A DNA stretch of 63,662 nt, from the NCBI GenBank assembly GCA_026225475.1, contig JAMFSU010000040.1:1-63662 (forward strand). Reading direction: 5' to 3'. Positions 9,425-18,436 of the stretch are shown piece after piece. This DNA is from Duganella sp. (GTDB taxonomy: Bacteria; Pseudomonadota; Gammaproteobacteria; Burkholderiales; Burkholderiaceae_D). The notes under the pieces were generated by a model. It saw only the letters and a list, made by a program, of their open reading frames with translations, was not told where the DNA came from and ran no database searches. Each line of letters opens with the position of its first letter. Position 1 is the stretch's first letter. The position numbers and the translations under genes are program-made.

Positions 9425-10123
9425 ATGCACAACGCCCCTATCCAAGCCGTCCTGTTCGACCTCGACGATACGCTCTGGGCTATTGAACCAGTCTTGCACC
9501 TGGCCGAAAAGCAATTGTATTCCTGGCTGCAACAACATGCGCCGGCAGTCGCCGCCCAGCATACTGTCATCAGTCTGCGCCAACGACGCCAGGAACTGGC
9601 GCAACGCGAGCCAGCCTATCAGATCAACTTATGGGCATTGCGGCACGCCGTCCTCACGCAAGTCTTGACCGAGTGCCAGGAAGATCCGGCACTGGCCGAT
9701 CCGGCCATGGCATTGTTTACCACGGGCCGCAATGCGGTGACACCGTTTGACGATGTCGAGCCTGGCTTGCAGCAAATGAAGAAACATCTGAAACTGGGCA
9801 CGGTATCGAATGGCTTCGCCGATCTCGGCCGCATCGGCCTGGCTGAGCATTTTGAGATTTCCATCGCCGCCCATCAGTTCGGCACCGCCAAACCCGATCC
9901 GGCCATTTTCCATGCTGCCTGCAAGGCGCTGGCCGTGACACCGCAGCAAACCGTCTATGTCGGCGACGATCTGCGCCTCGATGTGCTCGGGGCCCAGCAA
10001 GCTGGGCTGCGTGCAGTCTGGATGAATCGCTTCGAACGCAGTTTGCCAGACCACGTGCGTCCCGACGCGGTATGTACCAATCTGGGCGAACTGTCTGCGT
10101 GGCTAAGCGCACAGCAGCCCTGA
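9425..10123 (+). CDS. HAD-superfamily hydrolase
   Basis: Predicted cytoplasmic phosphatase of the HAD fold. The 232-residue protein has motif [10 protein letters not shown] (nucleophile and acid DxD) at about residue 10, motif II in [10 protein letters not shown], the motif III lysine in KPDPAIF, and motif [13 protein letters not shown]. The large helical cap between motifs I and II places it among the YjjG/DR-type HADs, some of which act on nucleotides or small phosphorylated metabolites; the substrate here is unknown. I chose the ATG at 9425 because GGAAG lies 6 nt upstream; a TTG at 9401 would add eight unlikely residues. It is followed 69 bp later by hrcA. Confidence 0.88.
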   Translation: MHNAPIQAVLFDLDDTLWAIEPVLHLAEKQLYSWLQQHAPAVAAQHTVISLRQRRQELAQREPAYQINLWALRHAVLTQVLTECQEDPALADPAMALFTTGRNAVTPFDDVEPGLQQMKKHLKLGTVSNGFADLGRIGLAEHFEISIAAHQFGTAKPDPAIFHAACKALAVTPQQTVYVGDDLRLDVLGAQQAGLRAVWMNRFERSLPDHVRPDAVCTNLGELSAWLSAQQP

Positions 10124-10192
10124 TTGCACGATAATAGACATAAACCGCACAAGATACTGGCTTGGTTGCTCTCTGCTCATTAGAATAAACAC

Positions 10193-11212
10193 ATGCAACT
10201 AGATAATCGCGCTCAAACCCTGCTCAAAGCCCTGGTCGAACGGTATATTGCCGACGGCCAGCCGGTCGGCTCGCGCGCGCTGTCCAAGATTTCCGGCCTG
10301 GAACTGTCGCCGGCGACCATCCGCAACATCATGGCCGATCTGGAAGACATGGGTTTTGTCGCCAGCCCGCACACCTCATCCGGACGTATTCCCACGCCGC
10401 GCGGCTACCGCGTGTTCGTCGACACCCTGCTGACAATCGAAACCATCGACGAAGCGGCGCTGGAAAGCAGACTGCAATCGCGCCTGTCGAATTCGCCACA
10501 AAAGATCATTGCCAATGCGGCCCAGGTATTGTCATCGCTATCACAATTCGCCGGGGTCGTAATGACGCCGCGCCGCGAATCGATTTTCCAGCAGATCGAA
10601 TTTTTGCGCCTGTCGGAAAAACGCATTCTGCTGGTCATCGTTGGCCCCAATGGCGATGTGCAGAACCGCTTATTGCTGACCGAGGTTGATTACACACCAT
10701 CGCAACTGGTGCAGTCCGCCAATTACATCAACCAGCATTATGGCGGACTGGGCTTTGATGAAGTCCGCCTGCGCCTGCAAAATGAATTGCGCCAGTTGCG
10801 CGATGACATGGCCAACTTAATGCAGGCTGCGGTCGAAGCCGGCAGCGACGCCATGAGCGACGACTCCGACAATGTCGTCATTTCCGGCGAACGCAATCTG
10901 CTCAGCGTGACCGACTTGTCGTCGAACATGAGTTCATTGCGCAAACTGTTCGACATGTTCGAACAAAAAACCGGCCTCATGCAATTGCTCGACGTCTCCA
11001 GCAAAGCGACTGGCGTACAGATCTTCATCGGTGGCGAATCACAGTTGGTACCAATGGATGACATGAGTATTGTCACCGCGGCTTACGAAGTTAATGGCAA
11101 GATCGTCGGCACACTAGGCGTGATCGGGCCGACCCGCATGGCTTATGAGCGCGTGATTCCGATTGTCGATATCACCGCCAAGCTGCTGTCGAGTGCACTG
11201 AGCAACAATTAG
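10193..11212 (+). CDS. hrcA: Heat-inducible transcription repressor HrcA
   Basis: DNA-binding repressor of class I heat-shock genes, acting at CIRCE inverted repeats with GroE as co-modulator. The 339-residue protein starts with a winged-helix domain ([20 protein letters not shown], then [17 protein letters not shown]) and continues into the GAF-like HrcA domain, with the late segment [17 protein letters not shown] typical of the family. It sits divergent from nadK behind the HAD gene. No CIRCE is found upstream of grpE or dnaK in this window, which suggests that its main target (usually groES-groEL in this class) is elsewhere. Confidence 0.97.
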   Translation: MQLDNRAQTLLKALVERYIADGQPVGSRALSKISGLELSPATIRNIMADLEDMGFVASPHTSSGRIPTPRGYRVFVDTLLTIETIDEAALESRLQSRLSNSPQKIIANAAQVLSSLSQFAGVVMTPRRESIFQQIEFLRLSEKRILLVIVGPNGDVQNRLLLTEVDYTPSQLVQSANYINQHYGGLGFDEVRLRLQNELRQLRDDMANLMQAAVEAGSDAMSDDSDNVVISGERNLLSVTDLSSNMSSLRKLFDMFEQKTGLMQLLDVSSKATGVQIFIGGESQLVPMDDMSIVTAAYEVNGKIVGTLGVIGPTRMAYERVIPIVDITAKLLSSALSNN

Positions 11213-11259
11213 TTGTTGCAAAGACCTTACGCTCCTTTACGCCGACAGGACCGACAATG

Positions 11260-11295
11260 AAAAAAGCCATCCGGTGATCGCCGGATGGCTTTTTT
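11260..11295. terminator. Bidirectional Rho-independent terminator between hrcA and fur
   Basis: Six A residues, the perfect stem GCCATCCGG/CCGGATGGC with a 6-nt loop, then six T residues. It serves the convergent hrcA (plus) and fur (minus) genes from either side. This is the clearest terminator in the window. Confidence 0.93.
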
Positions 11296-11340
11296 ATCAA
11301 CAAGACGTAAAACTGCGTGAAGCTGCTGAGTACGAACAGC

Positions 11341-11766
11341 TTACCTCTTGCCTTTTTGACAGTCTCGGCAGTGGCCATACAAAGCCAGTGCATGGTCGGC
11401 GATATCAAAACCATGCTCTTGAGCAATTTTTACCTGGCGCTTCTCGATTTCGGCATCGAAGAATTCTTCGACCTTGCCGCAATCCAGACAGACCAGGTGG
11501 TCATGGTGCGAGCCTTCATTGAGCTCGAACACAGCCTTGCCGGTCTCGAAGTGATTGCGCTGCAGCAGTCCGGCCTGCTCAAACTGCGTCAGCACCCGAT
11601 AGACCGTGGCCAAGCCGACATCCAGATTGTCTGATAGCAGCATTTTGTAGACATCTTCCGCACTGAGGTGGCGCACCTCGGTATTTTGGAAAATTTCAAG
11701 GATTTTCAAACGCGGCAAAGTCGCTTTGAGGCCGCTAGCTTTTAGTTCAGATGGATTATTAGGCAT
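11341..11766 (-). CDS. fur: Ferric uptake regulator Fur
   Basis: Fe2+-responsive repressor of iron uptake genes. The 141-residue protein has the winged helix ([11 protein letters not shown], then [17 protein letters not shown]), the [16 protein letters not shown] metal-binding segment and a second Cys pair in GHCRDCQ near the C terminus, so the structural zinc site with two CxxC pairs is intact. It is divergent from bamE with 74 bp between starts. This fur-bamE divergent pair is conserved in Betaproteobacteria. Length and residues fit Fur rather than Zur or PerR. Confidence 0.95.
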   Translation of the reverse strand: MPNNPSELKASGLKATLPRLKILEIFQNTEVRHLSAEDVYKMLLSDNLDVGLATVYRVLTQFEQAGLLQRNHFETGKAVFELNEGSHHDHLVCLDCGKVEEFFDAEIEKRQVKIAQEHGFDIADHALALYGHCRDCQKGKR

Positions 11767-11840
11767 GTTTCAGTAAAAATCAGGTTATCTGCTTTATCAT
11801 ATAGCGTTTTAGCACAATTGCTCAACCAATTGAAATCTTT

Positions 11841-12377
11841 ATGCGAATGTTGCCAACTTACCGTATTTCCGCTTTTGCACTGATCATACTGAGTACCTTG
11901 GTATCTGGCTGCGCCACCAAGAAACCTGCCGACACCATGGCAGCGACATCAGACACCAGTGGCGTACAAGTGTCCAGAAGCAATGGCGGCGGCTTGTTCG
12001 GCCTGCGCATGCTGACGCCGTATCGCATCGACATCCAGCAGGGCAACTTCGTCTCCAAGGAGATGGTCGCGCAATTACGCCCAGGGATGACGCGTGACCA
12101 GGTGCGCTTCGTGCTCGGTACGCCGTTGCTCAATGACATGTTCCACGTCAACCGCTGGGATTACGAGTTCCGCCTGGTCAAAGGCAGCGGCGAACTGATG
12201 ACCAGCCGCGTCTCGGTATTCTTCAAGGATGACGTGCTGGAACACTTTGAAGGCGGTGACAACCTGCCAACCGAGTCTGAGTATCTGTCGCTGATTGCCG
12301 GCTCGCATAACAGTGCCATACCGGAACTGTCGGATACCCCAAGCAGTTCGAGTAAACCCAACAAACCCAGCAACTAA
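11841..12377 (+). CDS. bamE: Outer-membrane assembly lipoprotein BamE (OmlA/SmpA)
   Basis: Lipoprotein subunit of the BAM complex that folds outer-membrane proteins. The 178-residue product has a lipoprotein signal with the lipobox LVSGC (lipidated C24), a spacer, then the conserved BamE domain, marked by the segment ATLRPGMT-like VAQLRPGMTRDQVRFVLGTP and FHVNRWDYEFR. The C terminus is a low-complexity Ser/Pro/Asn tail, longer than in E. coli BamE. It is divergent from fur and is followed 53 bp later by dapB on the same strand. Confidence 0.94.
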   Translation: MRMLPTYRISAFALIILSTLVSGCATKKPADTMAATSDTSGVQVSRSNGGGLFGLRMLTPYRIDIQQGNFVSKEMVAQLRPGMTRDQVRFVLGTPLLNDMFHVNRWDYEFRLVKGSGELMTSRVSVFFKDDVLEHFEGGDNLPTESEYLSLIAGSHNSAIPELSDTPSSSSKPNKPSN

Positions 12378-12430
12378 GATGCTGGCTTGAGCGCGCAATA
12401 CAAGACCGTCCTAAATAACGAAAAGCCGTC

Positions 12431-13237
12431 ATGAGTACTTTGAAAATCGCCGTCGCCGGCGCTTCCGGCCGTATGGGCCGCATGTTGATCGAAGCCATAC
12501 AGCAGGCTGACGATCTGGTTCTAGCCGGTGCGCTGGATATACCCGACTCGGCCAATCTGGGCAGCGATGCTGCTGCCTATCTGGGCCAGCCAGCCAATGT
12601 CGTGATCGAATCCGATCTGGCCAAAGGCTTGCATGGCGTCGATGTGCTGATCGACTTCACCCGCCCCGAAGGGACCGTCAAGCATGCGCAATACTGTGCT
12701 GCACATGGTATCAAGATGGTGATCGGCACCACCGGCCTGGAGCAGACGCACAAGGACGCCATCCACGCTGCGGCGCAAGACACCGCCATCATGCTGTCAC
12801 CCAACATGAGCGTGGGCGTCAATGTGACGTTGAAATTATTGGAAATGGCGGCCAAGAATTTCGCCGAGGGCTACGACATCGAAATTATCGAAGCCCACCA
12901 TCGCCACAAGATCGATGCGCCATCGGGCACCGCGTTGAAGATGGGCGAAGTGATTGCCGATGCGCTCGGTCGCAAGCTCGACGACGTTGCTGTGTATGCG
13001 CGCGAAGGCATCACCGGCCCGCGTGATCCATCCTCGATCGGCTTTGCTGCGGTGCGCGGCGGCGACATCATCGGCGACCACACGGTCATGTTTGCCGGCA
13101 CCGGCGAACGTATAGAAATTTCCCACAAATCGTCCAGCCGTGTCAGTTATGCCCATGGCAGCCTGCGTGCCGCGCGCTTCCTGGCCGACAAGAAAACCGG
13201 CCTGTATGACATGCAGGACGTACTGGGATTGAAGTAA
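12431..13237 (+). CDS. dapB: 4-Hydroxy-tetrahydrodipicolinate reductase
   Basis: NAD(P)H-dependent step of the diaminopimelate/lysine pathway. The 268-residue protein begins [14 protein letters not shown] (nucleotide-binding glycine loop), has the GTTGL motif, and carries the DapB signature [20 protein letters not shown] with the catalytic histidine and lysine. Length is exactly typical. It follows bamE and is closed by a hairpin terminator at 13246-13281, which separates it from the exbB-like gene. Confidence 0.98.
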   Translation: MSTLKIAVAGASGRMGRMLIEAIQQADDLVLAGALDIPDSANLGSDAAAYLGQPANVVIESDLAKGLHGVDVLIDFTRPEGTVKHAQYCAAHGIKMVIGTTGLEQTHKDAIHAAAQDTAIMLSPNMSVGVNVTLKLLEMAAKNFAEGYDIEIIEAHHRHKIDAPSGTALKMGEVIADALGRKLDDVAVYAREGITGPRDPSSIGFAAVRGGDIIGDHTVMFAGTGERIEISHKSSSRVSYAHGSLRAARFLADKKTGLYDMQDVLGLK

Positions 13238-13245
13238 GCGCAGCC

Positions 13246-13281
13246 GACGCGCCGAAAAATCCAGGCGCGTCGAATCTTTTT
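13246..13281 (+). terminator. Terminator after dapB
   Basis: Perfect stem GACGCGCC/GGCGCGTC with a 10-nt loop, followed five bases later by TTTTT. It begins 9 bp after the dapB stop codon. Confidence 0.7.
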
Positions 13282-13356
13282 GCAGCAGACTACGCCAACA
13301 GGTTGCCATTTCGCTTGCCTCTCGTCATTAGCCCGTTACTAACCTAGAGAAAACAC

Positions 13357-14052
13357 ATGGAACAAACCGTTGGATTCGCCCATTACTGGGCGCAGGGCGA
13401 TGCTATCTCGCACGCCGTCGCGTATGTACTGTTGCTGATGTCGATCGCCAGTTGGTTCTACATTCTGTCCAAGACCTGGAGTTCCTGGCGCATCCGCCGC
13501 AGCAGCAATGCGCTCGACGGTTTCTGGAGAGCCCCTACATTGAGCGACGCTACGACTGCGATGCAAGCGGTTGATAGCGAGCAGATATACACACCGCTGG
13601 CGTTACAGGCAGCCGAAGCGGCCAGTATCTCCTCCAAACAGCAAAGCACTCCGTCACTCAATGCCGCCACCGATCCCGGCGAATTGATCACGCGCACCTT
13701 GCGACGCGAAATCAATCGCGTGTCGGCACGGCTAGAACGCGGCCTCACGCTGCTGGCCTCGGTCGGCTCGACGGCACCATTCGTCGGCCTGTTCGGCACG
13801 GTCTGGGGAATTTATCACGCACTCGCCGCTGTCTCCGCCAGCGGTACGGTACAAATCGACAAAGTCGCCGGTCCGGTCGGCGAAGCGCTGATCATGACCG
13901 CACTGGGATTGGTAGTGGCGATTCCGGCGGTGTTGGCCTATAACGCATTTACCCGCATTAACCGTTTGACCCTGGCTGAACTCGATGGCTTTGCGCATGA
14001 CCTGCATGCCTATCTGACCACTGGCGAACGGGTCGGCAAGGGGCAATCATGA
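13357..14052 (+). CDS. exbB: MotA/TolQ/ExbB proton-channel family protein
   Basis: Inner-membrane proton channel subunit that energises TonB- or TolA-type transport with an ExbD/TolR partner. The 231-residue protein has one membrane span at about 18-38, a long cytoplasmic loop, and two spans at about 128-150 and 175-198; the segment SVGSTAPFVGLFGTVWGIYHAL is the family hallmark. It overlaps the following exbD by 4 bp (ATGA). No tonB or tolA/tolB lies next to it, so the choice of ExbB over TolQ rests on similarity and on the short length of the pair. Confidence 0.88.
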   Translation: MEQTVGFAHYWAQGDAISHAVAYVLLLMSIASWFYILSKTWSSWRIRRSSNALDGFWRAPTLSDATTAMQAVDSEQIYTPLALQAAEAASISSKQQSTPSLNAATDPGELITRTLRREINRVSARLERGLTLLASVGSTAPFVGLFGTVWGIYHALAAVSASGTVQIDKVAGPVGEALIMTALGLVVAIPAVLAYNAFTRINRLTLAELDGFAHDLHAYLTTGERVGKGQS

Positions 14053-14480
14053 GCTTCGGCGGCTTCACCGACAACCAGCACGGCGCGCCGATGGCTGAAA
14101 TCAATGTCACGCCGATGGTCGACGTGATGCTGGTGCTGCTAGTGATTTTCATCCTTTCGGCACCGCTGTTTACGCATTCGCTGCAACTCGACTTGCCGAC
14201 CGCCAAATCAGCCCCGGCACCGGAAAAACCGCAAACCGTCAGCATTGGTATTGATGCCTCTGGCAAGTTGTTCTGGCAAGATCAACCGGTCAGTCTGGAG
14301 CAACTCAATCAACGCATGGCAGAAGCCGCCACGCATACGCCACAACCAGATGTACAGTTGCGCGCCGACAAGGCCACGCGCTATGAAGTCATTGCCGACG
14401 TCATGTCTGCGGCGCAAGACCATGGTCTGGTCAAGCTCGGGTTTGTGACCGATCCCAAACCCGCTAACACAAAGAAATAG
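14049..14480 (+). CDS. exbD: ExbD/TolR-family protein
   Basis: Partner of the channel protein encoded immediately upstream. The 143-residue protein has a short cytoplasmic start, one membrane span preceded by AEINVTPMVDVMLVLLVIF with the conserved aspartate needed for proton coupling, and a periplasmic domain. Its start codon overlaps the exbB stop. Two bases after its stop codon comes a barstar-like gene, an unusual third member. Confidence 0.92.
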   Translation: MSFGGFTDNQHGAPMAEINVTPMVDVMLVLLVIFILSAPLFTHSLQLDLPTAKSAPAPEKPQTVSIGIDASGKLFWQDQPVSLEQLNQRMAEAATHTPQPDVQLRADKATRYEVIADVMSAAQDHGLVKLGFVTDPKPANTKK

Positions 14481-14482
14481 CC

Positions 14483-14809
14483 ATGCCTACCGCAAGCCTG
14501 AACGGCGAACTGATCATCGACTGGGACAGTTTCCATGACCAATGCAGCGCCGTGTTCGGCTTTCCCGATTTTTATGGCCGCAACATGAACGCCTGGGTCG
14601 ATTGCCTGAGCTATCTGCGCGACGACGACGGCATGAGCAAGTTCGTGCTCAAGGAAAATGAAGTACTGACCATCGACGTCCTGCACAGCGACAAGCTGCG
14701 CCAAGCACAGCCAGAGATTGTAGAAGAACTGCAATTCTGCGTCGCCATGATCAATGAACGCTGCGAAGACTATGAAGAGGCCGCGACGCTGAAACTGTCG
14801 CTGCGCTAA
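14483..14809 (+). CDS. Barstar-family (barnase inhibitor-like) protein
   Basis: Predicted small cytoplasmic protein of the barstar fold. The 108-residue sequence contains FGFPDFYGRNMNAWVDCLSY, the best-conserved stretch of this family, where the helix contacts a ribonuclease active site in true barstars. It is acidic and a little longer than classical barstar (about 90 residues). No barnase-like RNase is encoded in the window. It starts 2 bp after exbD and is therefore probably co-transcribed with the proton-channel genes. Orphan barstars are widespread and their role is unclear; whether this one inhibits any RNase is unknown. Confidence 0.82.
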   Translation: MPTASLNGELIIDWDSFHDQCSAVFGFPDFYGRNMNAWVDCLSYLRDDDGMSKFVLKENEVLTIDVLHSDKLRQAQPEIVEELQFCVAMINERCEDYEEAATLKLSLR

Positions 14810-14821
14810 TCCGCCCCTGAC

Positions 14822-15652
14822 TCAATCAATCAGTGCATCGCCGTCATAGAACGGATAAGGCCCGTCGAACGCGCCAACATAGGCGGTGTGACTGATCATG
14901 CCGGCGCCGGCATCCCACAGATGCAACTGGAAAGCATTTGGCTCCATCACGAATTGAGATGGCGCATCGGCCGACAAATCCAGCGCCACCTGATGCGCCA
15001 CACCCGGGCAAGTCGACGCCAGCGTACCGCCAAAGCGCACCTGAATTGCCCGATGCAAATGGCCGCACAACACCCGCTCCACCTGAGGATGACGGCGTAC
15101 CACCGCCTCCAGTGCCTGCGGCTCAGCCAGGCCAATCTGATCCATATGGCCGATACCCGTCTTGAACGGCGGATGATGCATGACGATCACGGTTGGCCGT
15201 TGCGGCTGTGCGCTTAACACCTCATCGAGCCACAACAGACTCGCTGGCGCCAGCGCACCATTGCTGGAACACGGAATCACCGTATCGAGTGCAACGATGC
15301 GCACCGGATGATCTTCAATGACGTATTCGATACGTGCATCGGGCGCCGCATTACCTTGCTGCAAATAGCCATGATCGGGAAACGCCGCGCGTAAAGCCTG
15401 ACGTTCATCATGATTGCCAGGGAGCAGGTAATACGGCATCTGCAGCGGCACCAGCAATTCACGCAACATGGCGTATTCCTCGGCCAGGCCGAAGTCGACC
15501 AAGTCGCCAGTGAACACGATGGCATCCGGGCGCTGCTTGAGTTGATTGACCTGGGTAACACAACGACGCAGACTTTCGGCGGTATCGACCACGCGATACG
15601 ATTTCTTGCCGTGCGCCTTGATATGCAAATCGGATATCTGACACAAAATCAT
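14822..15652 (-). CDS. GpdQ-like metallophosphodiesterase
   Basis: Predicted binuclear-metal phosphodiesterase. The 276-residue protein carries all family motifs in order: ISDLH (metal ligands D and H), TGDLVD, LPGNHDE, MHHPPF and CGHLH. The wording around these motifs resembles the glycerophosphodiesterase GpdQ more than the cAMP enzyme CpdA, though I cannot compute it. The start at 15652 is chosen because its ATG overlaps the stop of the ABC ATPase gene as ATGA; the frame is open 15 codons further upstream. As last gene of a six-gene transport unit, it probably cleaves the imported solute, which suggests phosphodiesters such as glycerophospho-alcohols. Confidence 0.87.
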   Translation of the reverse strand: MILCQISDLHIKAHGKKSYRVVDTAESLRRCVTQVNQLKQRPDAIVFTGDLVDFGLAEEYAMLRELLVPLQMPYYLLPGNHDERQALRAAFPDHGYLQQGNAAPDARIEYVIEDHPVRIVALDTVIPCSSNGALAPASLLWLDEVLSAQPQRPTVIVMHHPPFKTGIGHMDQIGLAEPQALEAVVRRHPQVERVLCGHLHRAIQVRFGGTLASTCPGVAHQVALDLSADAPSQFVMEPNAFQLHLWDAGAGMISHTAYVGAFDGPYPFYDGDALID

Positions 15653-16731
15653 GCGTGCGCCTCCTCTATCGATGTCGCTGTCGCTGCTGGAAAGCACATG
15701 ATGGCATGTTCCGACACCCGCAAACCAATGCGCTCACCAGCATGCCAGGCGCTGCGCCTGCGTGTCTCGACAATCACCGGCAGTGCCGCGCCGATATCGA
15801 TCATCAACCGTGTGCGATCGCCCATGAAGAAGGTCGACATGACATGACCAAAAAAATCTGCACCGACTTCGCCTGCGGCGACAATTTCCACATCCTCGGG
15901 TCGGAACATGGCCTCGGCTTCCTGATCCAAAGGCAGATTGGCCAACGGCAAACGACCTGCCGTGATTTGCAAATGCCCTTCCCGCGCCACGCCACTGACC
16001 CGGTTCATGGTGCCGATAAAATCAGCCACGAAGGCATTTTCGGGACGGTAGTAGATATCTTGCGGAGTACCGATCTGGGCGATCTTGCCGCGTTGCATGA
16101 CCACAATACGATCACCGAGCGCCATTGCCTCTCCTTGATCATGCGTGACATAAATCGCAGTGATGCCGAGCCGGCGCAACAACTGGTTGAGATCGGCGCG
16201 CAGGGTTTCGCGCAACTTGGCGTCGAGCGCCGTCAGCGGCTCGTCCAGCAGCAACACCTTGGGCTCAACCGCCAAGGCACGCGCCAGCGCCACACGTTGC
16301 TTCTGGCCACCCGACAATTGTTCAATGCGACGATGCGACAAGCCTTGCAAATGCACCATTTCCAGCAACGCGTCAATGCGTGCGAGCCGCTCGGCCGGTG
16401 CCACCTTGCGCAGCTTCAGACCATAGGCAATATTCTCACCGACCGTCATATTGGGAAACAAGGCGTAGTTCTGAAACACCATGCCAACACCACGCCGCTC
16501 GATCGGCAGGTCAGTCACATCTTCGTCGCCGAACAATACCTTGCCGCCTTGGTCGGGAAACTCCAGCCCCGCGATCATGCGCAAGGTGGTGGTCTTGCCG
16601 CAACCGGATGGACCCAACAGTACCAGCGTTTCGCCCGGTTGCACGGTCAAGTTGATCGGCTCCAGTGCGGCGGTGCCATTGCCGAAAGTTTTGGCGCATT
16701 GAACCAATTTGATGGAGACGGACGTATTCAT
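15649..16731 (-). CDS. ABC transporter ATP-binding protein (Fe3+/spermidine/2-AEP type)
   Basis: Energises the importer formed with the two permeases encoded upstream. The 360-residue protein has Walker A LLGPSGCGKTTTLRM at about residue 40, the Q-loop GMVFQNYALFPNMTV, the signature EQLSGGQKQRVALARAL, Walker B LLLDEPLTALD and the switch histidine in YVTHDQGEA. A C-terminal TOBE-type regulatory domain follows from about residue 240. This is the FbpC/PotA/PhnT type. Its stop overlaps the start of the phosphodiesterase gene. The substrate cannot be read from the ATPase alone. Confidence 0.93.
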   Translation of the reverse strand: MNTSVSIKLVQCAKTFGNGTAALEPINLTVQPGETLVLLGPSGCGKTTTLRMIAGLEFPDQGGKVLFGDEDVTDLPIERRGVGMVFQNYALFPNMTVGENIAYGLKLRKVAPAERLARIDALLEMVHLQGLSHRRIEQLSGGQKQRVALARALAVEPKVLLLDEPLTALDAKLRETLRADLNQLLRRLGITAIYVTHDQGEAMALGDRIVVMQRGKIAQIGTPQDIYYRPENAFVADFIGTMNRVSGVAREGHLQITAGRLPLANLPLDQEAEAMFRPEDVEIVAAGEVGADFFGHVMSTFFMGDRTRLMIDIGAALPVIVETRRRSAWHAGERIGLRVSEHAIMCFPAATATSIEEAHA

Positions 16732-16756
16732 AGTCTTGCCTTATTTAGAACCATAT

Positions 16757-17572
16757 TCATAGCCTTACTTTCGCCTGCGTGGTGTTTGCCACCCATTGCA
16801 TGGCGATCAATAGTGGAATAATCATCAACAGAAAAATCAAGGTGTAGGCCGACCCCACTTCCAACCGTAGCGACGCATAACTGTCCGCCAAACCGACTGG
16901 CAAAGTCATGGTCAGCGGCGTATGTAACATCCAGGTGATATTGAACTCGCCAATCGACAAGGTCACCACCATCAATGCACCAGCTAGAATGCCACTGGTC
17001 ACATTGGGAATCACCACACCAAAAAACCGTTGCCAGCGGGTCGCGCCAAGACTGGCAGCAGCCTCTTCCAGTACCGCCAGTTGCGATGACTGCATCACCG
17101 CCAGCACCGGGCGCACCATGAACGGCAGGGTAAACAGCACATGCCCGGCCAGGATGAACAGCAGGCTGCCACGGAAGCTGCGATATTGACCGTAAGCCAT
17201 AATCAAGGCCAGCGCCGTGGCCAGCCCCGGCACCGCCACCGGCATCATCAACAACTCTTCAATGATCCGCGCCAGACGGCTGTTGCCGCCGCGGTAGCGC
17301 GCCAGCATGTAAGCCAGCGGCACGCCAACGATCGCCGTCACGGCCAGGCAAGCCAGCGCGATCACGATCGAACGCCAAATGGTCAACTGATAGTCATCCC
17401 AGACTTGATATACCCAGCGCAAAGTCAAGCCGCTCGACAGGCCAATGAAGAAATTATCAGTCAGCCCTGCCAGGATCGACAGAATCACCGGCACGATCAG
17501 GAACGCACAGATGAGCAAGGTAAATGCCAGTTGCAGATAAAACCGAACACCATGTTGTAAAGTTCGCTTCAT
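16757..17572 (-). CDS. ABC transporter permease
   Basis: One of two inner-membrane channel subunits. The 271-residue protein has about six hydrophobic spans and the EAA-type cytoplasmic loop AVLEEAAASLGATRWQRFFGVVIP, which docks on the ATPase. It has a good ribosome site (GAGGAG) upstream of 17572 and follows the first permease by 10 bp. It resembles PotC/PhnV-type second permeases. Confidence 0.92.
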   Translation of the reverse strand: MKRTLQHGVRFYLQLAFTLLICAFLIVPVILSILAGLTDNFFIGLSSGLTLRWVYQVWDDYQLTIWRSIVIALACLAVTAIVGVPLAYMLARYRGGNSRLARIIEELLMMPVAVPGLATALALIMAYGQYRSFRGSLLFILAGHVLFTLPFMVRPVLAVMQSSQLAVLEEAAASLGATRWQRFFGVVIPNVTSGILAGALMVVTLSIGEFNITWMLHTPLTMTLPVGLADSYASLRLEVGSAYTLIFLLMIIPLLIAMQWVANTTQAKVRL

Positions 17573-17582
17573 ACAGTGCTCC

Positions 17583-18434
17583 TCATGCGGCTGCCCCGTT
17601 ATTGCCCGACCAGGAACGCGCCAATGCCAGCACCAGCCAGGTAATCAGACCAAGCACAATCGACAGCGCCGCCGCCATGGAAAAGTTGGCGTAGCTGGTA
17701 AATTCGTTATAGATCGACATCGGCAATACATCAATATTGGTCGCCAGCGTAAACGCCGTGCCAAACGCGCCGACGCTGGTGGCAAAACAGATCGCGCCGG
17801 ATGAAATCAAGGCTGGAGTCAAAGCTGGCAACACCACATCGGCCAGCACGCGCCATGGCGATGCCCCGAGTGAACGCGCGGCTTCTTCCAGCGCAGGATC
17901 GAGTTTTTCCGCAGCGGCAATCACGGTCAGGATCACGCGCGGAATCGAAAAATACAAATAACCTAGAAACAAGCCGGTGAAGGAATAGGCAAACACCAGC
18001 GACTCGCCAAACAGCTTGTCGGTCAGCGCTCCGATCAAACCCTGACGACCAGCCAGCATAATCACCATGAAACCGACCACCACCCCGGGAAACGCCAATG
18101 GAAACGTCAGCATGGCCATCAGCAAAGCCTTGCCGGGAATACGATGGCGTTGCAGGAACACCCCAACCACGACCGAGATCGCCAGCGTCACTGCGGTAAC
18201 CGCGGCCGACAACAACAGCGTTGATACCAGGCTCCACAAATAATGGTGATTGGTCAGCACCGCCAGATAAGCCATGGCACCCGTCGGACCACTGGCACCA
18301 ACGCCGACCAGCCGCAGCATCGGCAACAGCCAGAATGCCGCAAACAACGTCATGGCCGGCGCCGCGCACAGCCACAGATGCTGCTGACTGGCGCGTCGAC
18401 GCTGGACCGGGTGTGAGGAAATAGGCCCGGTCAT
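17583..18434 (-). CDS. ABC transporter permease
   Basis: First permease of the importer, 283 residues, with an Arg/Gln-rich cytoplasmic start, about six membrane spans, and the EAA-type loop ALEEAARSLGASPWRVLADVVLP. It starts 2 bp after the stop of the binding-protein gene, so translation is likely coupled. It resembles PotB/PhnU-type permeases. Confidence 0.92.
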   Translation of the reverse strand: MTGPISSHPVQRRRASQQHLWLCAAPAMTLFAAFWLLPMLRLVGVGASGPTGAMAYLAVLTNHHYLWSLVSTLLLSAAVTAVTLAISVVVGVFLQRHRIPGKALLMAMLTFPLAFPGVVVGFMVIMLAGRQGLIGALTDKLFGESLVFAYSFTGLFLGYLYFSIPRVILTVIAAAEKLDPALEEAARSLGASPWRVLADVVLPALTPALISSGAICFATSVGAFGTAFTLATNIDVLPMSIYNEFTSYANFSMAAALSIVLGLITWLVLALARSWSGNNGAAA

Positions 18435-18436
18435 CC

